This document shows, piece by piece, positions 24,766 to 35,108 of a stretch of 64,000 nt of DNA. The DNA is from Chiridota heheva. Taxonomy: Eukaryota; Echinodermata; Holothuroidea; Apodida; Chiridotidae. Position 1 is the first letter of the stretch. Each line of letters starts with the position of its first letter. The translations under genes were made by a program, and so were the position numbers. Below the pieces are notes generated by a model that was not told the DNA's origin, did no database searches, and saw only the letters and a program-made list of their open reading frames with translations. Where the stretch lies: positions 1,810,001 to 1,874,000 of the forward strand of contig JAIGNY010000411.1 of the NCBI GenBank assembly GCA_020152595.1, read 5' to 3'.

Positions 24766-25285
24766 GGAGGCTCAGTCGGCTGAGCATACGACTGAGATGC
24801 TGGAAGTCCCAGGTTCGAGTCCAATGGCGATTTAACCAGGGATTTTCCACAGATATGCAGAACAATATGCTGACATGAAGTGCAGAGGTTTGTCTTCTGC
24901 ATCACACCTTCGCCCCCACCTGACCTTTGTGAAAAGTGGCCTTTGGTTAGGTGGGGCTCACCGTCCTTTGGAAGGGACGTAAAGCCATTGGGCCCCATGG
25001 TAGCAGTCCCACCTGACCTTTATGAAAAGAGGCTAATGGTTGGGTGGCGCTCACCGTCCTTCAGAAGGGACGTAAAGCCGCGGTCCCGATGGTAGGAGTT
25101 TCATCCCCTGCCTGGTTCTCTGAACACTCTTCGAAAAGAGCAGGGTGTATACATCTACTTTCCATCCTGGCAAATTCATCGGGTACACACCGAATACAAG
25201 TCATTGTGACTTATGTGTGCTTTCCCTGGCATATGCCTGAAATACAAATGCAATTTTGGACTGGTTGTTTGGCACTATAATAAGC
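24766..25285 (+). mobile_element. tRNA-derived SINE with a duplicated body domain
   Basis: GGCTCAGTCGGCTGAGCATA is a tRNA-Lys-like D-arm/box A, and CCAGGTTCGAGTCC is box B. The acceptor and T stems do not pair, so it is not a tRNA gene. The body contains CACCTGACCTTTGTGAAAAG and GGAAGGGACGTAAAGCC, then the same ~92-bp module again (ACCTGACCTTTATGAAAAG, CAGAAGGGACGTAAAGCC, CGGTCCCGATGG). From memory, GGGACGTAAAGCC...GGTCCC is a core seen in SINEs of marine invertebrates; I did not check it. The 3' end near 25285 is approximate. Confidence 0.7.
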
Positions 25286-25633
25286 ATAATTTCTTGCCCC
25301 TGATTTTTAAGCTGTCAGAGCCAGCTTGTTACCGTACCTTCTGTTAAGACCTTAGTATAAGCTTAATAAAATGGAAAAGAAAATGATAAACTAAACTAAG
25401 TCACATCCAAGAACTAGCAAGCAATTAATTATGTTCTTTCAAGAATATCTAAAATAGACCACTTGACATATTTGATATGTAATGGCAGTTTTTCAATAAT
25501 ACATTTTGACTCTTCCAAGTGAAATATAAAGCCATGATTTCCTGACTCACTAAAACTCTACTCTGCGCAAAATTGCCTTGGTTTGGTTAGTGTTCCGACA
25601 TCCTTATCTGTGTATAAAAACATATGTAACAAT

Positions 25634-26243
25634 TAGTGCTGTCATGACATATCGATTATCGCGATATCTCTTTTCGCATGTCATGAAATATGCCTCTAGC
25701 AACATATGGCGATAGCAAAAACTAATACTCAACTAAGAAATTTTTGCGCAACTAGGCAAGGCTACTTCGCATGTTACAATTCTAACATTATGGTACTAAA
25801 TCTGGAAGCTGAGTTTAGGCCATTAAGAATGTGCAAAATGATTGTGAAGCAAAACCAAGTAATTAAAAATTAACTCAGTCACCACACAGTGGCACGCGCC
25901 GATGTAAGTCGCAAAAAGAACGAAAAACTGGTCCAGAATGTGCCACTCGGGCTCTCACTTCGATGATTCATGGTCACGTTGGCTGAATTGCCAAACACAT
26001 TCGTGATGCGTGATGAACGTTATAGTCACGCGATCATATCATCTGCTAGATCTGCAAATCATTTTTTTCTTGTGTTCGTCATATCATGGAGTAAATTGTA
26101 ACTCCATGATCATATAACGTTAGTGATATTAACAATTTGTGCAATGAGTCAGTTTTCTTAAAAAGAATCGCGATACTACGATATATCGCGATATTTTTCT
26201 CCACGATATTCGATACGTAATAGAGCATGTCATGACAGCAGTA
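25634..26243. mobile_element. Non-autonomous hAT-like element with 8-bp target-site duplication
   Basis: The left end is TAGTGCTGTCATGACAT and the right end is ATGTCATGACAGCAGTA. These are 17-bp terminal inverted repeats with one mismatch. They are flanked on both sides by GTAACAAT (25626-25633 and 26244-26251), an 8-bp direct duplication. An 8-bp duplication with ends of the form T/C-A-A/G-N-G is the hAT signature. The subterminal regions carry further inverted ATCGCGATAT words (about 25653-25670 and 26165-26200). No transposase is present in the 610 bp. Confidence 0.85.
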
Positions 26244-26395
26244 GTAACAATTGCTATATTAGTTGAAAGAGTTCAAATCTGACAGATCATTTTCTAAATT
26301 TTGAAGGGAAAAAAAAGCACCTTTTGGGTTTTGTTCATAAGAAATTTGTTTATATTACCTAATAGAAACATGAAAATTCCATGTGGTTTTAAAAC

Positions 26396-26510
26396 TTTCT
26401 ATAGAGCAGAACGAACTTTTAAATAGCTCGAAAGCGAAGAGTCATTCAGATTGTGTTGAGTTTTAATGTTGTTGACACTAATTTGTACGTTTTGTTCAAG
26501 ATGTAACACT
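26396..26510. repeat. Dispersed repeat, first of a pair with 29883-29998
   Basis: The blocks GCAGAACGAACTTTTAAATA, AAAGCGAAGAGTCATTCAGA, TTTAATGTTGTTGACAC and TTTTGTTCAAGATGTA match 29890-29998 in order and orientation, with a few differences. Confidence 0.75.
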
Positions 26511-26551
26511 TCTCAAAACCCTAAAAACTCATATTTTGTTTTCCCAACCAG

Positions 26552-27253
26552 CCCTTTATAGAAATATTAGCTTGCAGGAAGCTTGCAGCATGCTTGCGAC
26601 AAGCTAACATTTGAGCTTGTGCAGGCATGCTGCAAGCTTACAGCAAGCATGCTGCAAGCTTACAGCAAGCATGCTGCAAGCTTACAGCAAGCATGCTGCA
26701 AGCTTACAGCAAGCATGCTGCAAGCTTACAGCAAGCATGCTGCAAGCTTACAGCAAGCATGCTGCAAGCTTACAGCAAGCATGCTGCAAGCTTACACAGC
26801 AAGCATGCTGCAAGTTTACAGCAAGCATGCTGCAAGCATGTTTACAGCAAGCATGCGCAAGTTTACAGCAAGCATGCTGCAAGCATGCTGCAAGCTTACA
26901 GCAAGCATGCTGCAAGCTTACAGCAAGCATGCTGCAAGCTTACAGCAAGCATGCTGCAAGCTTACAGCAAGCATGCTGCAAGCTAGTATTTGGAACAAAT
27001 TAGCTTGCGCAAGCTAGGAAAAACTTTGCAAGCTTGCGCAAGCCAAGAAAACTTCCTGAAAGCTAACAAATATTTTATGCTAGTTTGCACAATCTAATGT
27101 TAGCTTGCGATAGCTAGTATTTGTTTCAAATACTAGCTTGCAGCACGCTTGCTGCAAGCTTGGAGCACGCTTTTACAAGCTTGCAGTATGCTTGCACAAG
27201 CTACAAATGTTAGCTTCTCGCAAGCGTGCTGCAAGCTAAAATTTCTATAAGGG
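26552..27253. mobile_element. Family A palindromic element, copy 6, internally expanded
   Basis: It starts CCCTTTATAGAAATATTAGC and ends AAAATTTCTATAAGGG, complementary down to the shared TATAG/CTATA change. From 26630 to 26980 a 22-bp word (GCATGCTGCAAGCTTACAGC-AA) is repeated about 16 times. Two CTAGTATTTG palindromes occur at 26981 and 27116. Matching terminal changes suggest the ends were homogenised or the whole unit amplified as a palindrome. Open frames across the array (for example 26583-27017 +) are repeat by-products. Confidence 0.75.
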
Positions 27254-27989
27254 CACTCCTATAAAATCTCTATATTTTTCTTTACCTTGGTGGGAGGCCT
27301 GCCTTTCATACAGATTGTTATATTATTACAACGAAACCCTGCATTAAATGCATCTTCTAATTTGTTTAAACAAATTAATCCGAAGTAAGAAAATTAGGAT
27401 TTGTAATCATCCTTTCTCTTAAGGAAGCACCCCATGAGGTGCTGGCAATTTTCGGTCAGCCTCCCCCATTGATATTTAGAACAACAGTTCCTCTTTATGA
27501 TGGATCATGTTTCTTGGATTGACCTAGCTGTAGAATTATTCAAATGATTCAATATCGTTGTGTATTTTGATAAACAAATAATTGAAATAGGATCTGAGAC
27601 TTTGAGATAGTAATAGGACGCATATTCATCAAAGGTTACAGGATGTCACTCGGAAATGTTGGTTTCATACAGTATGAGCAGCGAGTTGTAATAGTAAGGT
27701 AGATGATGAACCTTTTATGTTCAGTTGGTTTAATCGAGGCATGGGATAATAAAAAGAAAGGTATCATCTCATGAAATAAATTCTTAAGTGAAAGCCGTCG
27801 TGCTGCTAACGTCAATTTTCTCTGTTGATTGCGAGAAATCTGCGATGTTATCGATCTCACATCTGTCGAATAGGGGCCTTTTTGTTCTCATTCAGACAAG
27901 TTAGACATACGTCAAGCTGGTCCTTGAAGAGGGACGCTCGTCTCAGAAAAATTGGGTGCTGAGAACTTTTACGTCACTTACGTTTGTGG

Positions 27990-28130
27990 AACGTGCAAGA
28001 TCCCTGTCTGTTTGTACATGCATGTGCATACACTGCGTTGTGCGTGTGAAGATCATGTGTTGTGTTTGTGTGTGTGAAGTTCATGTGTTGTGTGTGTGTG
28101 AAGTTCATGCGTTGTGTGTGTATAGTTCAT
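27990..28130. repeat. TG-rich simple sequence
   Basis: TGTGTG runs are interspersed with GAAGTTCATG at 28072-28130, an irregular ~25-bp repeat. No gene is indicated. Confidence 0.7.
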
Positions 28131-29640
28131 TCATTCATAGTGCATAACGTTATAATGATGTGGTAAACTGTTTTTTTTTTCAACATGTTTGTCAGAAAGA
28201 AAAAGTAAAAGTGAAAGATTATAGTAAGATAATACTACAGTAGTAGTCACCAGACAAAATTTACAATAAACGATAAAAGAGGAAGCAATTATGACGGATT
28301 TCGCCTCTTTAAACCCAGGAGAAAAAAAATATTACTGATTGACTATTGTACTAAAGATATCCAAGCAAAAAAATCTCAAAATCTGGAACTTAAAGCATAT
28401 TTTCTGGACCTTTTTACCTCATTTTACATGTTTTTTTAAATAAGAAAATTAGGGGGTGGGGGGCATTAAGACCCATGGCTATACACCCATGTAAAGTGCC
28501 TTGCTTCTTGAGATGTTTTAAATCATTTCAATTATAATATATAAGAATGACTTATAAAGAAAATCTACTGTGGAAGAGTAATACATCACCCTAGTTGTGT
28601 AAACAATGTTAATATATTTTTTTATTGAGAACTAATTTAACTTTTTGCACTATGTTGAAGATACTTTTTGAAATATATGAAATGGATGACATGACAAGTC
28701 ATTTAGATTTTGTTTTCCTGACACTTGTAATGGTTTTTATGCTACAATATCTGAGGGGGAAATGCTACAAATATATTAATCTTTGGGAGTTTGGGCCCTA
28801 AAATAATACCCCCTTATATTTCTGCTGAGTGCAAGCTGCATGTACCAAAAAATACTACAAAAAAACACAGCGTAGCAAATGAATAAGAAAAATATAAATT
28901 AGGTACAAGAGCTGTGTAAATTTTTACACAAATATTTACATTATTGTAATGATACTACACTTTATAAAACTGCACAGGTTGTAAATGCACTTTCCCCACA
29001 CACCCGATTTGGTCAATCACTACGAAAGAGTGATATGATATTTTTATCTTTTTTTTTATAAATGGAAGTCAAGGAAAGAAATATTAAAGAATTAATGTTC
29101 AACTCTACTCTTTCATGCTGTATATTACAAGATTTTCTTTTGTTTCAAAATGATCAAACATATTAATCAGCCATATCTTGAAAACTAAACGTACTATTGA
29201 AAAAATGTTGTTATAGTATAGTCCTTAGATCAAATCTAAACAGAAACTGTAAAAGTACTTCCCCCTTTGTGGACTTTGGTCTGGTTATATTTGCAGCATA
29301 GAGAAATGATTTGTTTGAACAAGTATTACAAGTGTTTCAAAGTGATAGGGATCGAATGAACATATCTGATGCATTTATAGCTGAACATACTAACAGAAAT
29401 GCTTAGGGATCGTGAGTAGAAAGCATGCGGTGGATTTGCCAGAAACAACGTGAACCATTTTGGATTAATCTGCATGTGATCCTGAACATTTTGCCAGAGA
29501 CAACACTGAGCCATCTTTTTACCTGGTGTCTGATAATATTTTGGTACTCGTGTTGATCATTTTACCTTATTAAAAAATGGAAAAGTGTTATTATTCGTTT
29601 TGATTATTATATGGAAGATGTATGACTGGTCGTTTTTGTG

Positions 29641-29757
29641 AATAGTGTGGGGAGCCTAAAAGTAGCAGGACACTGTATGCCATAGTGTGTGGAGCCCAGA
29701 AGTAGCAGGACACTTATGTCATAGTGTGGGGAGCATAGAAGTAGCATGACACTATGT
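29641..29757. repeat. ~40-bp tandem repeat, three copies
   Basis: ATAGTGTGGGGAGCCTAAAA-GTAGCAGGACACT recurs three times with minor changes. Confidence 0.8.
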
Positions 29758-29882
29758 CTGAGCAAAGTACATGTCATCACTGCAGACAATTTTCATTTTC
29801 TATCTGCCATGTTCTGTTCGAGATTACACTTCAACCTTATTGAATGCGGCCATTCGTTTTAAAATGAGTGTGCTAAATCTTT

Positions 29883-29998
29883 ACATTGCGGAGCAGAACG
29901 AACGTTTGAATAGCTTAAAAGCGAAGAGTCAATCAGGTTGTGTTGAGATTTAATGTTGTTGACACCCTAATTTGTACCATGTTTTGTTCAAGATGTAC
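29883..29998. repeat. Dispersed repeat, partner of 26396-26510
   Basis: See the partner entry. This copy ends about 125 bp upstream of muscleblind exon A, so it lies in the intron next to a splice acceptor. Confidence 0.75.
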
Positions 29999-30122
29999 CC
30001 AATAGAATGTGGCCTACCTTTTTAAAGTAACGCTTTTTTGAAAAGTGAGAGCCAATTTTTATGCAGATATTGAATTGAAACCACAGCTTAATCATTATAC
30101 TCCTTTTTTAAACCAAAAACAG

Positions 30123-30335
30123 GGCCAGTGCACCCGTGAAAATTGCAAATATCTACACCCGCCACCCCACTTGAAAACACAGCTTGAAATTAACGGGAGA
30201 AACAACCTAGCCGCAAAGAAGATGCTGCAGAATCTACAACACCAGCAGCTGACCATGGCTCAAGCCGCGGCTCAAGCCGGACTCCCAATGCAGCCAGCAG
30301 GCACCTTGATACCAGCCACCTCCTTACCGTCAGGA
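30123..30335 (+). CDS. mbl: Muscleblind-like protein, exon A (second half of zinc finger 2 and start of linker)
   Basis: Muscleblind proteins bind YGCY-containing pre-mRNA and regulate alternative splicing and RNA localisation through paired CCCH fingers. This exon of 71 codons in phase 0/0 begins GQCTRENCKYLHPPPHLKTQ and continues LEINGRNNL, practically the same as the end of vertebrate MBNL finger 2. Cys at residues 3 and 8 and His at 12 give the C-x4-C-x3-H half of a C-x7-C-x4-C-x3-H finger; the first Cys must come from an upstream exon outside the window. Residues 31-71 are a Gln/Ala-rich low-conservation linker. The acceptor is AAAAACAG before 30123. The donor is GTAAGT at 30336, and a second GTAAGT at 30345 would add Val-Ser-Tyr in frame. 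A 76-bp G-rich minisatellite starts about 85 bp after the donor. Confidence 0.95.
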
Positions 30336-30419
30336 GTAAGTTATGTAAGTCCCATTCGATTTATTTTTTAAATTTCTTTTCTTCCAGTTTTGGGTCAGTT
30401 TAGTCGAGGGATGGGGATG

Positions 30420-31920
30420 AGATGTTTGCAGGAACCACTGGTGTCACCTGATGATCTGAAAGAGGGAGTGGTAAAATGGGTGCACTTGGGGTGGGATGGT
30501 ATTGCGGGTACCAATGTTGTCACCTGACGATCTGAAAGAGGGAGGGATAAAATGAGTGCACTTGGGATGGGATGGTATTGCAGGAACCACTGGTGTCACC
30601 TGATGATCTGAAAGAGGGAGGGGTAAAATGGGTCCACATGGGGTGGGATGGTATTGCAGGAACCTCTGGTGTCACCTGATGATCTGAAAGAGGGAGAGGT
30701 AAAATGGGTGCCCTTGGGGTGGGATGGTATTGCAGGAACCACTGGTGTCACCTGACGATCTGAAAGAGGGAGGAATAAAATGAGTGCCCTTGGGGTGGGA
30801 TGATATTGTAGGAACCACTTGTCACCTGACGATCTGAAAGAGGGAGGGGTAAAATGGGTGCACTTGGGGTGGGATGGTATTGCGGGTACCAATAGTGTCA
30901 CCTGAAGATCTGAAAGAGGGAGTGGTAAAATGGGTGCGCTTGGGGTGGGATGGTATTGCAGGAACCACTGGTGTCACCTGATGATTTAAAAGAGGGAGGG
31001 GTAAAATGGGTGCACTTGGGGTGGGATGGTATTGCAGGAACCACTGGTGTCACCTGATGATCTGAAAGAGGGAGAGGTAAAATGGGTCCACATGGGGTGG
31101 GATGGTATTGCAGGAACCACTGTTATCACCTGACGATCTAAAAGAGGGAGGGGTATAATGGGTGCCTTTGGGGTGGGATGGTATTGCAGGAACCACTGTT
31201 ATCAACTGACGATCTGAAAGAGGGAGGGGTATAATGGGTGCCTTTGGGGTGGGATAGTATTGCAGGAACCACTGTTGTCACCTGACGATCTGAAAGAGGG
31301 AGGGGTAAAATGGTTGCCCTTGGGGTGGGATGGTATTGTAGGAACCACTGTTGTCACCTGATGATCTGAAAGAGGGAGGGGTAAAATGGGTGCCCTTGGG
31401 GTGGGATGGTATTGCAGGAACCACTGTTATCACCTGACGATCTGAAAGAGGGAGGGGTAAAATGGGTGCCCTTGGGGTGGGATGGTATTGTAGGAACCAC
31501 TGCTGTCACCTGACGATCTGAAAGAGGGAGGGGTAAAATGGGTGCCCTTGGGGTGGTATGGTATTGCGGGTATTAATGGTGTCACCTGACGATCTGAAGG
31601 AGAGAGGGGTAAAATGGGTGCACTTGGGGTGGGATGGTATTGCAGGAACCTCTGGTGTCACCTGATGATCTGAAGGAGAGAGGGGTAAAATGGGTGCACT
31701 TGGGGTGGGATGGTATTGCAGGAACCTCTGGTGTCACCTGATGATTTAAAAGAGGGAGGGGTAAAATGGGTGCACTTGGGGTGGGATGGTATTGCAGGAA
31801 CCACTGGTGTCATTTGATGTTATAAAAGGGATGGGAGAGGGGCAGAACTGGTGTGAGATGGTATGGCAAGATCCCCTGGTGTCTCCTGATAATTCAAAGG
31901 GTGAGGGGAGATGATTTTAC
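30420..31920. repeat. 76-bp G-rich minisatellite, ~19 copies
   Basis: Each unit runs ATTGCAGGAACCACTGGTGT, CACCTGATGATCTGAAA, GAGGGAGGGGTAAAATGGGT, GCACTTGGGGTGGGATGGT. Units differ at a few recurring sites (GTGCAC/GTGCCC/GTCCAC, GATGATC/GACGATC). The last two units are degenerate. On the + strand (the sense of the muscleblind transcript) most units hold five G-runs within 33 bases. Confidence 0.95.
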
Positions 31921-32349
31921 AGAAACCACTGCTATTTTCTGCCAATGGATAAACACTTTGGACATGACAAATATTTGAGTACACATCTTTGGATGAAACA
32001 AGCTATGCCAAGTTACAGTACCCCAGACAGGGCTATGTACTGCCAAGCTGGTGTGAAATCAAAGCAATAATTTCATTCCAAAGGTTATAAACTGATTAAA
32101 TTTAGTGATACCAAATCATTGGTTGTCATTCGACCCTCCCAAATTCTAGTTGATAAAATTTTTATTATAGACGAATTAACTGCCTATGTGCATAGATACA
32201 TTCATAGTCCACTTTGACTATGAAAAAATTTGCAGGACAACATAGCTGTTGTTACATTTTCTAGAAATAAGGAGTTCAAATGTTTGCAAAATGATTCTCA
32301 TTCCATCTGCTGGTTATATTTCCGGTGCTAATGATCAGTAATGGCTACC

Positions 32350-32436
32350 GGTACAGAAATTTTAGGTTGCAGCACCTTTGCAAAAAGCTAACAATTTTTA
32401 GCAGCACGATTGTGCAAGCTAAAAATAGTACAAGGG
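32350..32436. mobile_element. Family A palindromic element, copy 7 (short, within the A-B intron)
   Basis: It starts GTACAGAAATTTTAGGTTGC and ends GCAAGCTAAAAATAGTACAAGGG, with GCAGCAC and GCTAACAATTTTTA inside. It is flanked by TA on both sides (before CCGGTACAG, after CAAGGG), a possible TA target duplication. Confidence 0.5.
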
Positions 32437-33526
32437 TATACACAATGCTTTCAATTTCCCTACTAACAGCTAGTTCTAAAAGGGACATACAGTATAGCAT
32501 AGTCAGAAATTGAGGGAGGGGGCACTTTCCTCCACTTTTGTCCAAATTTGGATCCTTTGTTTGGTTTTATTTTTGCATCTTAGCACGATTTTGTGGTTTG
32601 ACTTGCCCCTTCCTCCCTCCCACTTTAGGTAGGCAAATCCTGCCCATGTAGATCTTTCTTTAAGAGATACCCCTATCACAAAGGGGGATCACAAAGGGGG
32701 TGAAACACGGTAGATGTTCCTTTGGAGATGTTGTTGAAAGTGCAGATGGCAAGGGGGCGGGGATATTGCTTATTAATGTATTGAATGTATTGATAATTGA
32801 TTATGCACATGAGCTTTATTATTCATTAACGCATGATATATCACAGCACAAATCCGCAGGTATAGACTTTGTGAGAAAAAAAAAAAAAAAAGTTAGCTGC
32901 TGTGAAAAAGTGTTTTCTCAAAAAGCGTGGTGAATTATGGATAAAGTTGCTTGCAGTTGCAAAAGCTTATTGCATGGAAAAAAATACCTGTTTTATAAAT
33001 AGCCACTTTATATATTTGGGTACAATGTAAATAAGTAATGTGAATGATAGGTGATGAGAAAAAACAGCATCAGAATTGGAGGCGTGAGGGGAGGGGGGAG
33101 GAAATATAAAGGAATTACATTTTGGAAACTAAGAAAAGTATTCATCTTGTCTCTTTAAAAATCAGGTAAAGTTTTATTGGAGGTAAATGTCCCAGAATGG
33201 TTGACGTTAACTTTATATTAAAAAAAAAATACAAGGAATATTGTTCCCTTAAAAAGAAAAAGAAATTTTTAGCAATTGTAAATTGTTTAATTCTCCAATA
33301 TTTAAGTTTTGGTATTCTTGAAAGATTTCCAAGGATCTACTTAGTTTTGAATAAACTTAATGCACATTAACGTTGCTATTGATTATTGATTTTCAAAATT
33401 TTCATTATTTTTGTAATTATGTTAGAAAATTATCCTTTCAATGGGGTTTGGCAAATTTGAAAGCTCATATTTGGCTAAAAAGTTTGAAATACAATTTCAT
33501 AGAATTGAAGTTAAACCTTTTGAAAT

Positions 33527-33970
33527 AATAATATTAATAATAATAGTAATAATGATAATAATAACAATAATTATAATAATAATAATTATTACAATAATTA
33601 TAATGATAATAATAATTATAATGATAATAATTATCATAATAATGATAATGATAACAATAATTATAATAATAATAATTATCATAATAATTATAATGATAAT
33701 AATAATAATATTAATGATAATTATAATAATTATAATAATGATAATAATGATATTAATAATAATAATAGTAATAATAATAATGATAACAATAATTATAATA
33801 ATAATAAAAATATTAATTATAATTATAATAATGATAATAATGATATTAATAATAATAATAGTAATAATGATAACAATAATCATAATAATGATAATAATTA
33901 TCATAATAATTATAATGATAATAATAATATTAATAATAATTATAATAATTATAATAATGATAATAATGAT

Positions 33971-34004
<34 letters not shown>

Positions 34005-34075
34005 GTAATAATAATAATAGTAATGATAATAATAATAGTAGTAATAATAATAATAATAATATTAATAATACAAGA
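33527..34075. repeat. AAT/ATG/ATT trinucleotide-type microsatellite, ~550 bp
   Basis: Almost pure A/T with interspersed G or C every few triplets (AATAATGATAATAAT and similar). Ile/Met-rich open frames on both strands (33441-34100 + and 33497-33904 -) come from the triplet periodicity. Confidence 0.95.
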
Positions 34076-34715
34076 TCAATATATAGAATGTAATTGTTAA
34101 AACTAATTACTTTTTGAGCATGATTTAAGTTTGCTTTCTACTTGGTGTTACCCTCTCCTTTGCACGTGTATTTCATTTCTTGCTTTATCCTTTCATTCAT
34201 GTAGAACTGGTTTTTCCTTTTGATCCTTTAGTTCTCTGTATTTTATTGCAAAAAAAGCAGCAGCACGAGAAAATTAAACGTAAATCCTGCCATCGTGTAA
34301 TAAGAATAAAGATGATTTGTATATTTGCAATGAAAACCTGTCAAAGTTAAACATCTAGCATAAAATATCAAACTTTACAGCAAAACTCAAAAATTCTTAT
34401 CCCTAACTTTCAAATATAACTTAAAGTGAAATTGAAGCTTATTTTAGCCTTTTGTTTAGACTACAGATATTAAGAAACATGATTTTGTTTGGAATCTTCT
34501 TGTAGCTATTTTTCTATTGTATCAAATATTTGCTATAAATAAAAAGCAAACAAAATTCTACAATGCTCTTATTATCTACATGATTTCTTATCAGCCAAAC
34601 TTATTTGGCCATTTTCCTGCTAGTAACTCTTCAGAAAAAAAAAGTGAAGAATATGTTTTTCTGAACCTTTATTACAGGTATTAGAAATCTACATGAAGTA
34701 TTATTTTTTGAATAA

Positions 34716-34915
34716 ATAAATTGCTGAGTGAATAAAATCGCTGAGTGAATAAAATCACTGAGTGAATATAATCGCTGAGTGAATAAAATCGCTGAGTGAA
34801 TAAAATTGCTGAGTGAATGAAATCGCTGAGTGAATAAAATCGCTGAGTGAATAAAATCGCTGAGTGAATATAATCGCTGAGTGAATAAAATCGCTGAGTG
34901 AATAAAATCGCTGCC
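34716..34915. repeat. 17-bp minisatellite, 12 copies, 194 bp upstream of exon B
   Basis: The unit is ATCGCTGAGTGAATAAA. Eleven of the twelve units carry a YGCY tetramer on the sense strand (nine CGCT, two TGCT; the third unit reads CACT), and the last unit ends CGCTGCC with a second one. Copies are nearly identical. Confidence 0.95.
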
Positions 34916-35108
34916 AATATCGGACGTTCAGTCTTTAATGCCCTTCTGTGTAGTTCTCTGAACAGTTCCCTTTTCTTTACTCTTATAAACTCTTTACAAA
35001 CTGTCAAAAAAACAAAACAAAAACAACAACATTACTTCTGCTTCATCTAGCTTGGAAAGAGAAGAAACTTTGTCCAAACATATTTACCACTTCTCTCTTT
35101 GTCTCTAG

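Larger units (their letters stand above)
1..30122 (+). other. Upstream sequence, probably the muscleblind intron before exon A
   Basis: No convincing host coding exon is visible here on either strand. Exon A opens with an acceptor and begins in the middle of zinc finger 2, so a coding exon with finger 1 must lie upstream. I searched by eye for its typical pattern (Cys-Arg-Glu-Phe/Tyr-Gln-Arg-Gly) and did not find it, so this stretch is most simply intronic. Repeats are listed separately. The rest (for example 2165-4260, 5990-7200, 9065-9990, 13440-14260, 14945-17385, 21055-22190, 27255-29640) is AT-rich sequence with homopolymer runs, poly-C/poly-G tracts (3332-3348, 6318-6339) and short duplications, in which I see no gene. 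Confidence 0.6.
30336..35108 (+). other. mbl: Muscleblind intron between exons A and B
   Basis: It is bounded by GTAAGT (30336) and CTCTAG (to 35108). It contains the 76-bp minisatellite, a family A fragment, a long AAT/ATG microsatellite and the 17-bp CGCTG array close to exon B. The remaining parts (31925-32345, 32440-33520, 34080-34700) are AT-rich with poly-A runs, and I see no gene in them. Confidence 0.85.

Noticed and set aside
24766-24840. Functional tRNA gene
   Set aside because: Boxes A and B are good, but acceptor and T stems do not pair and the sequence continues as a SINE body.
26583-27017. Open frame of 144 aa (HAASLQQACCKLTASML repeats)
   Set aside because: A reading of the 22-bp array; two other frames are equally open.
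33441-34100. Ile/Met-rich 219-aa frame
   Set aside because: Trinucleotide microsatellite; both strands are open.
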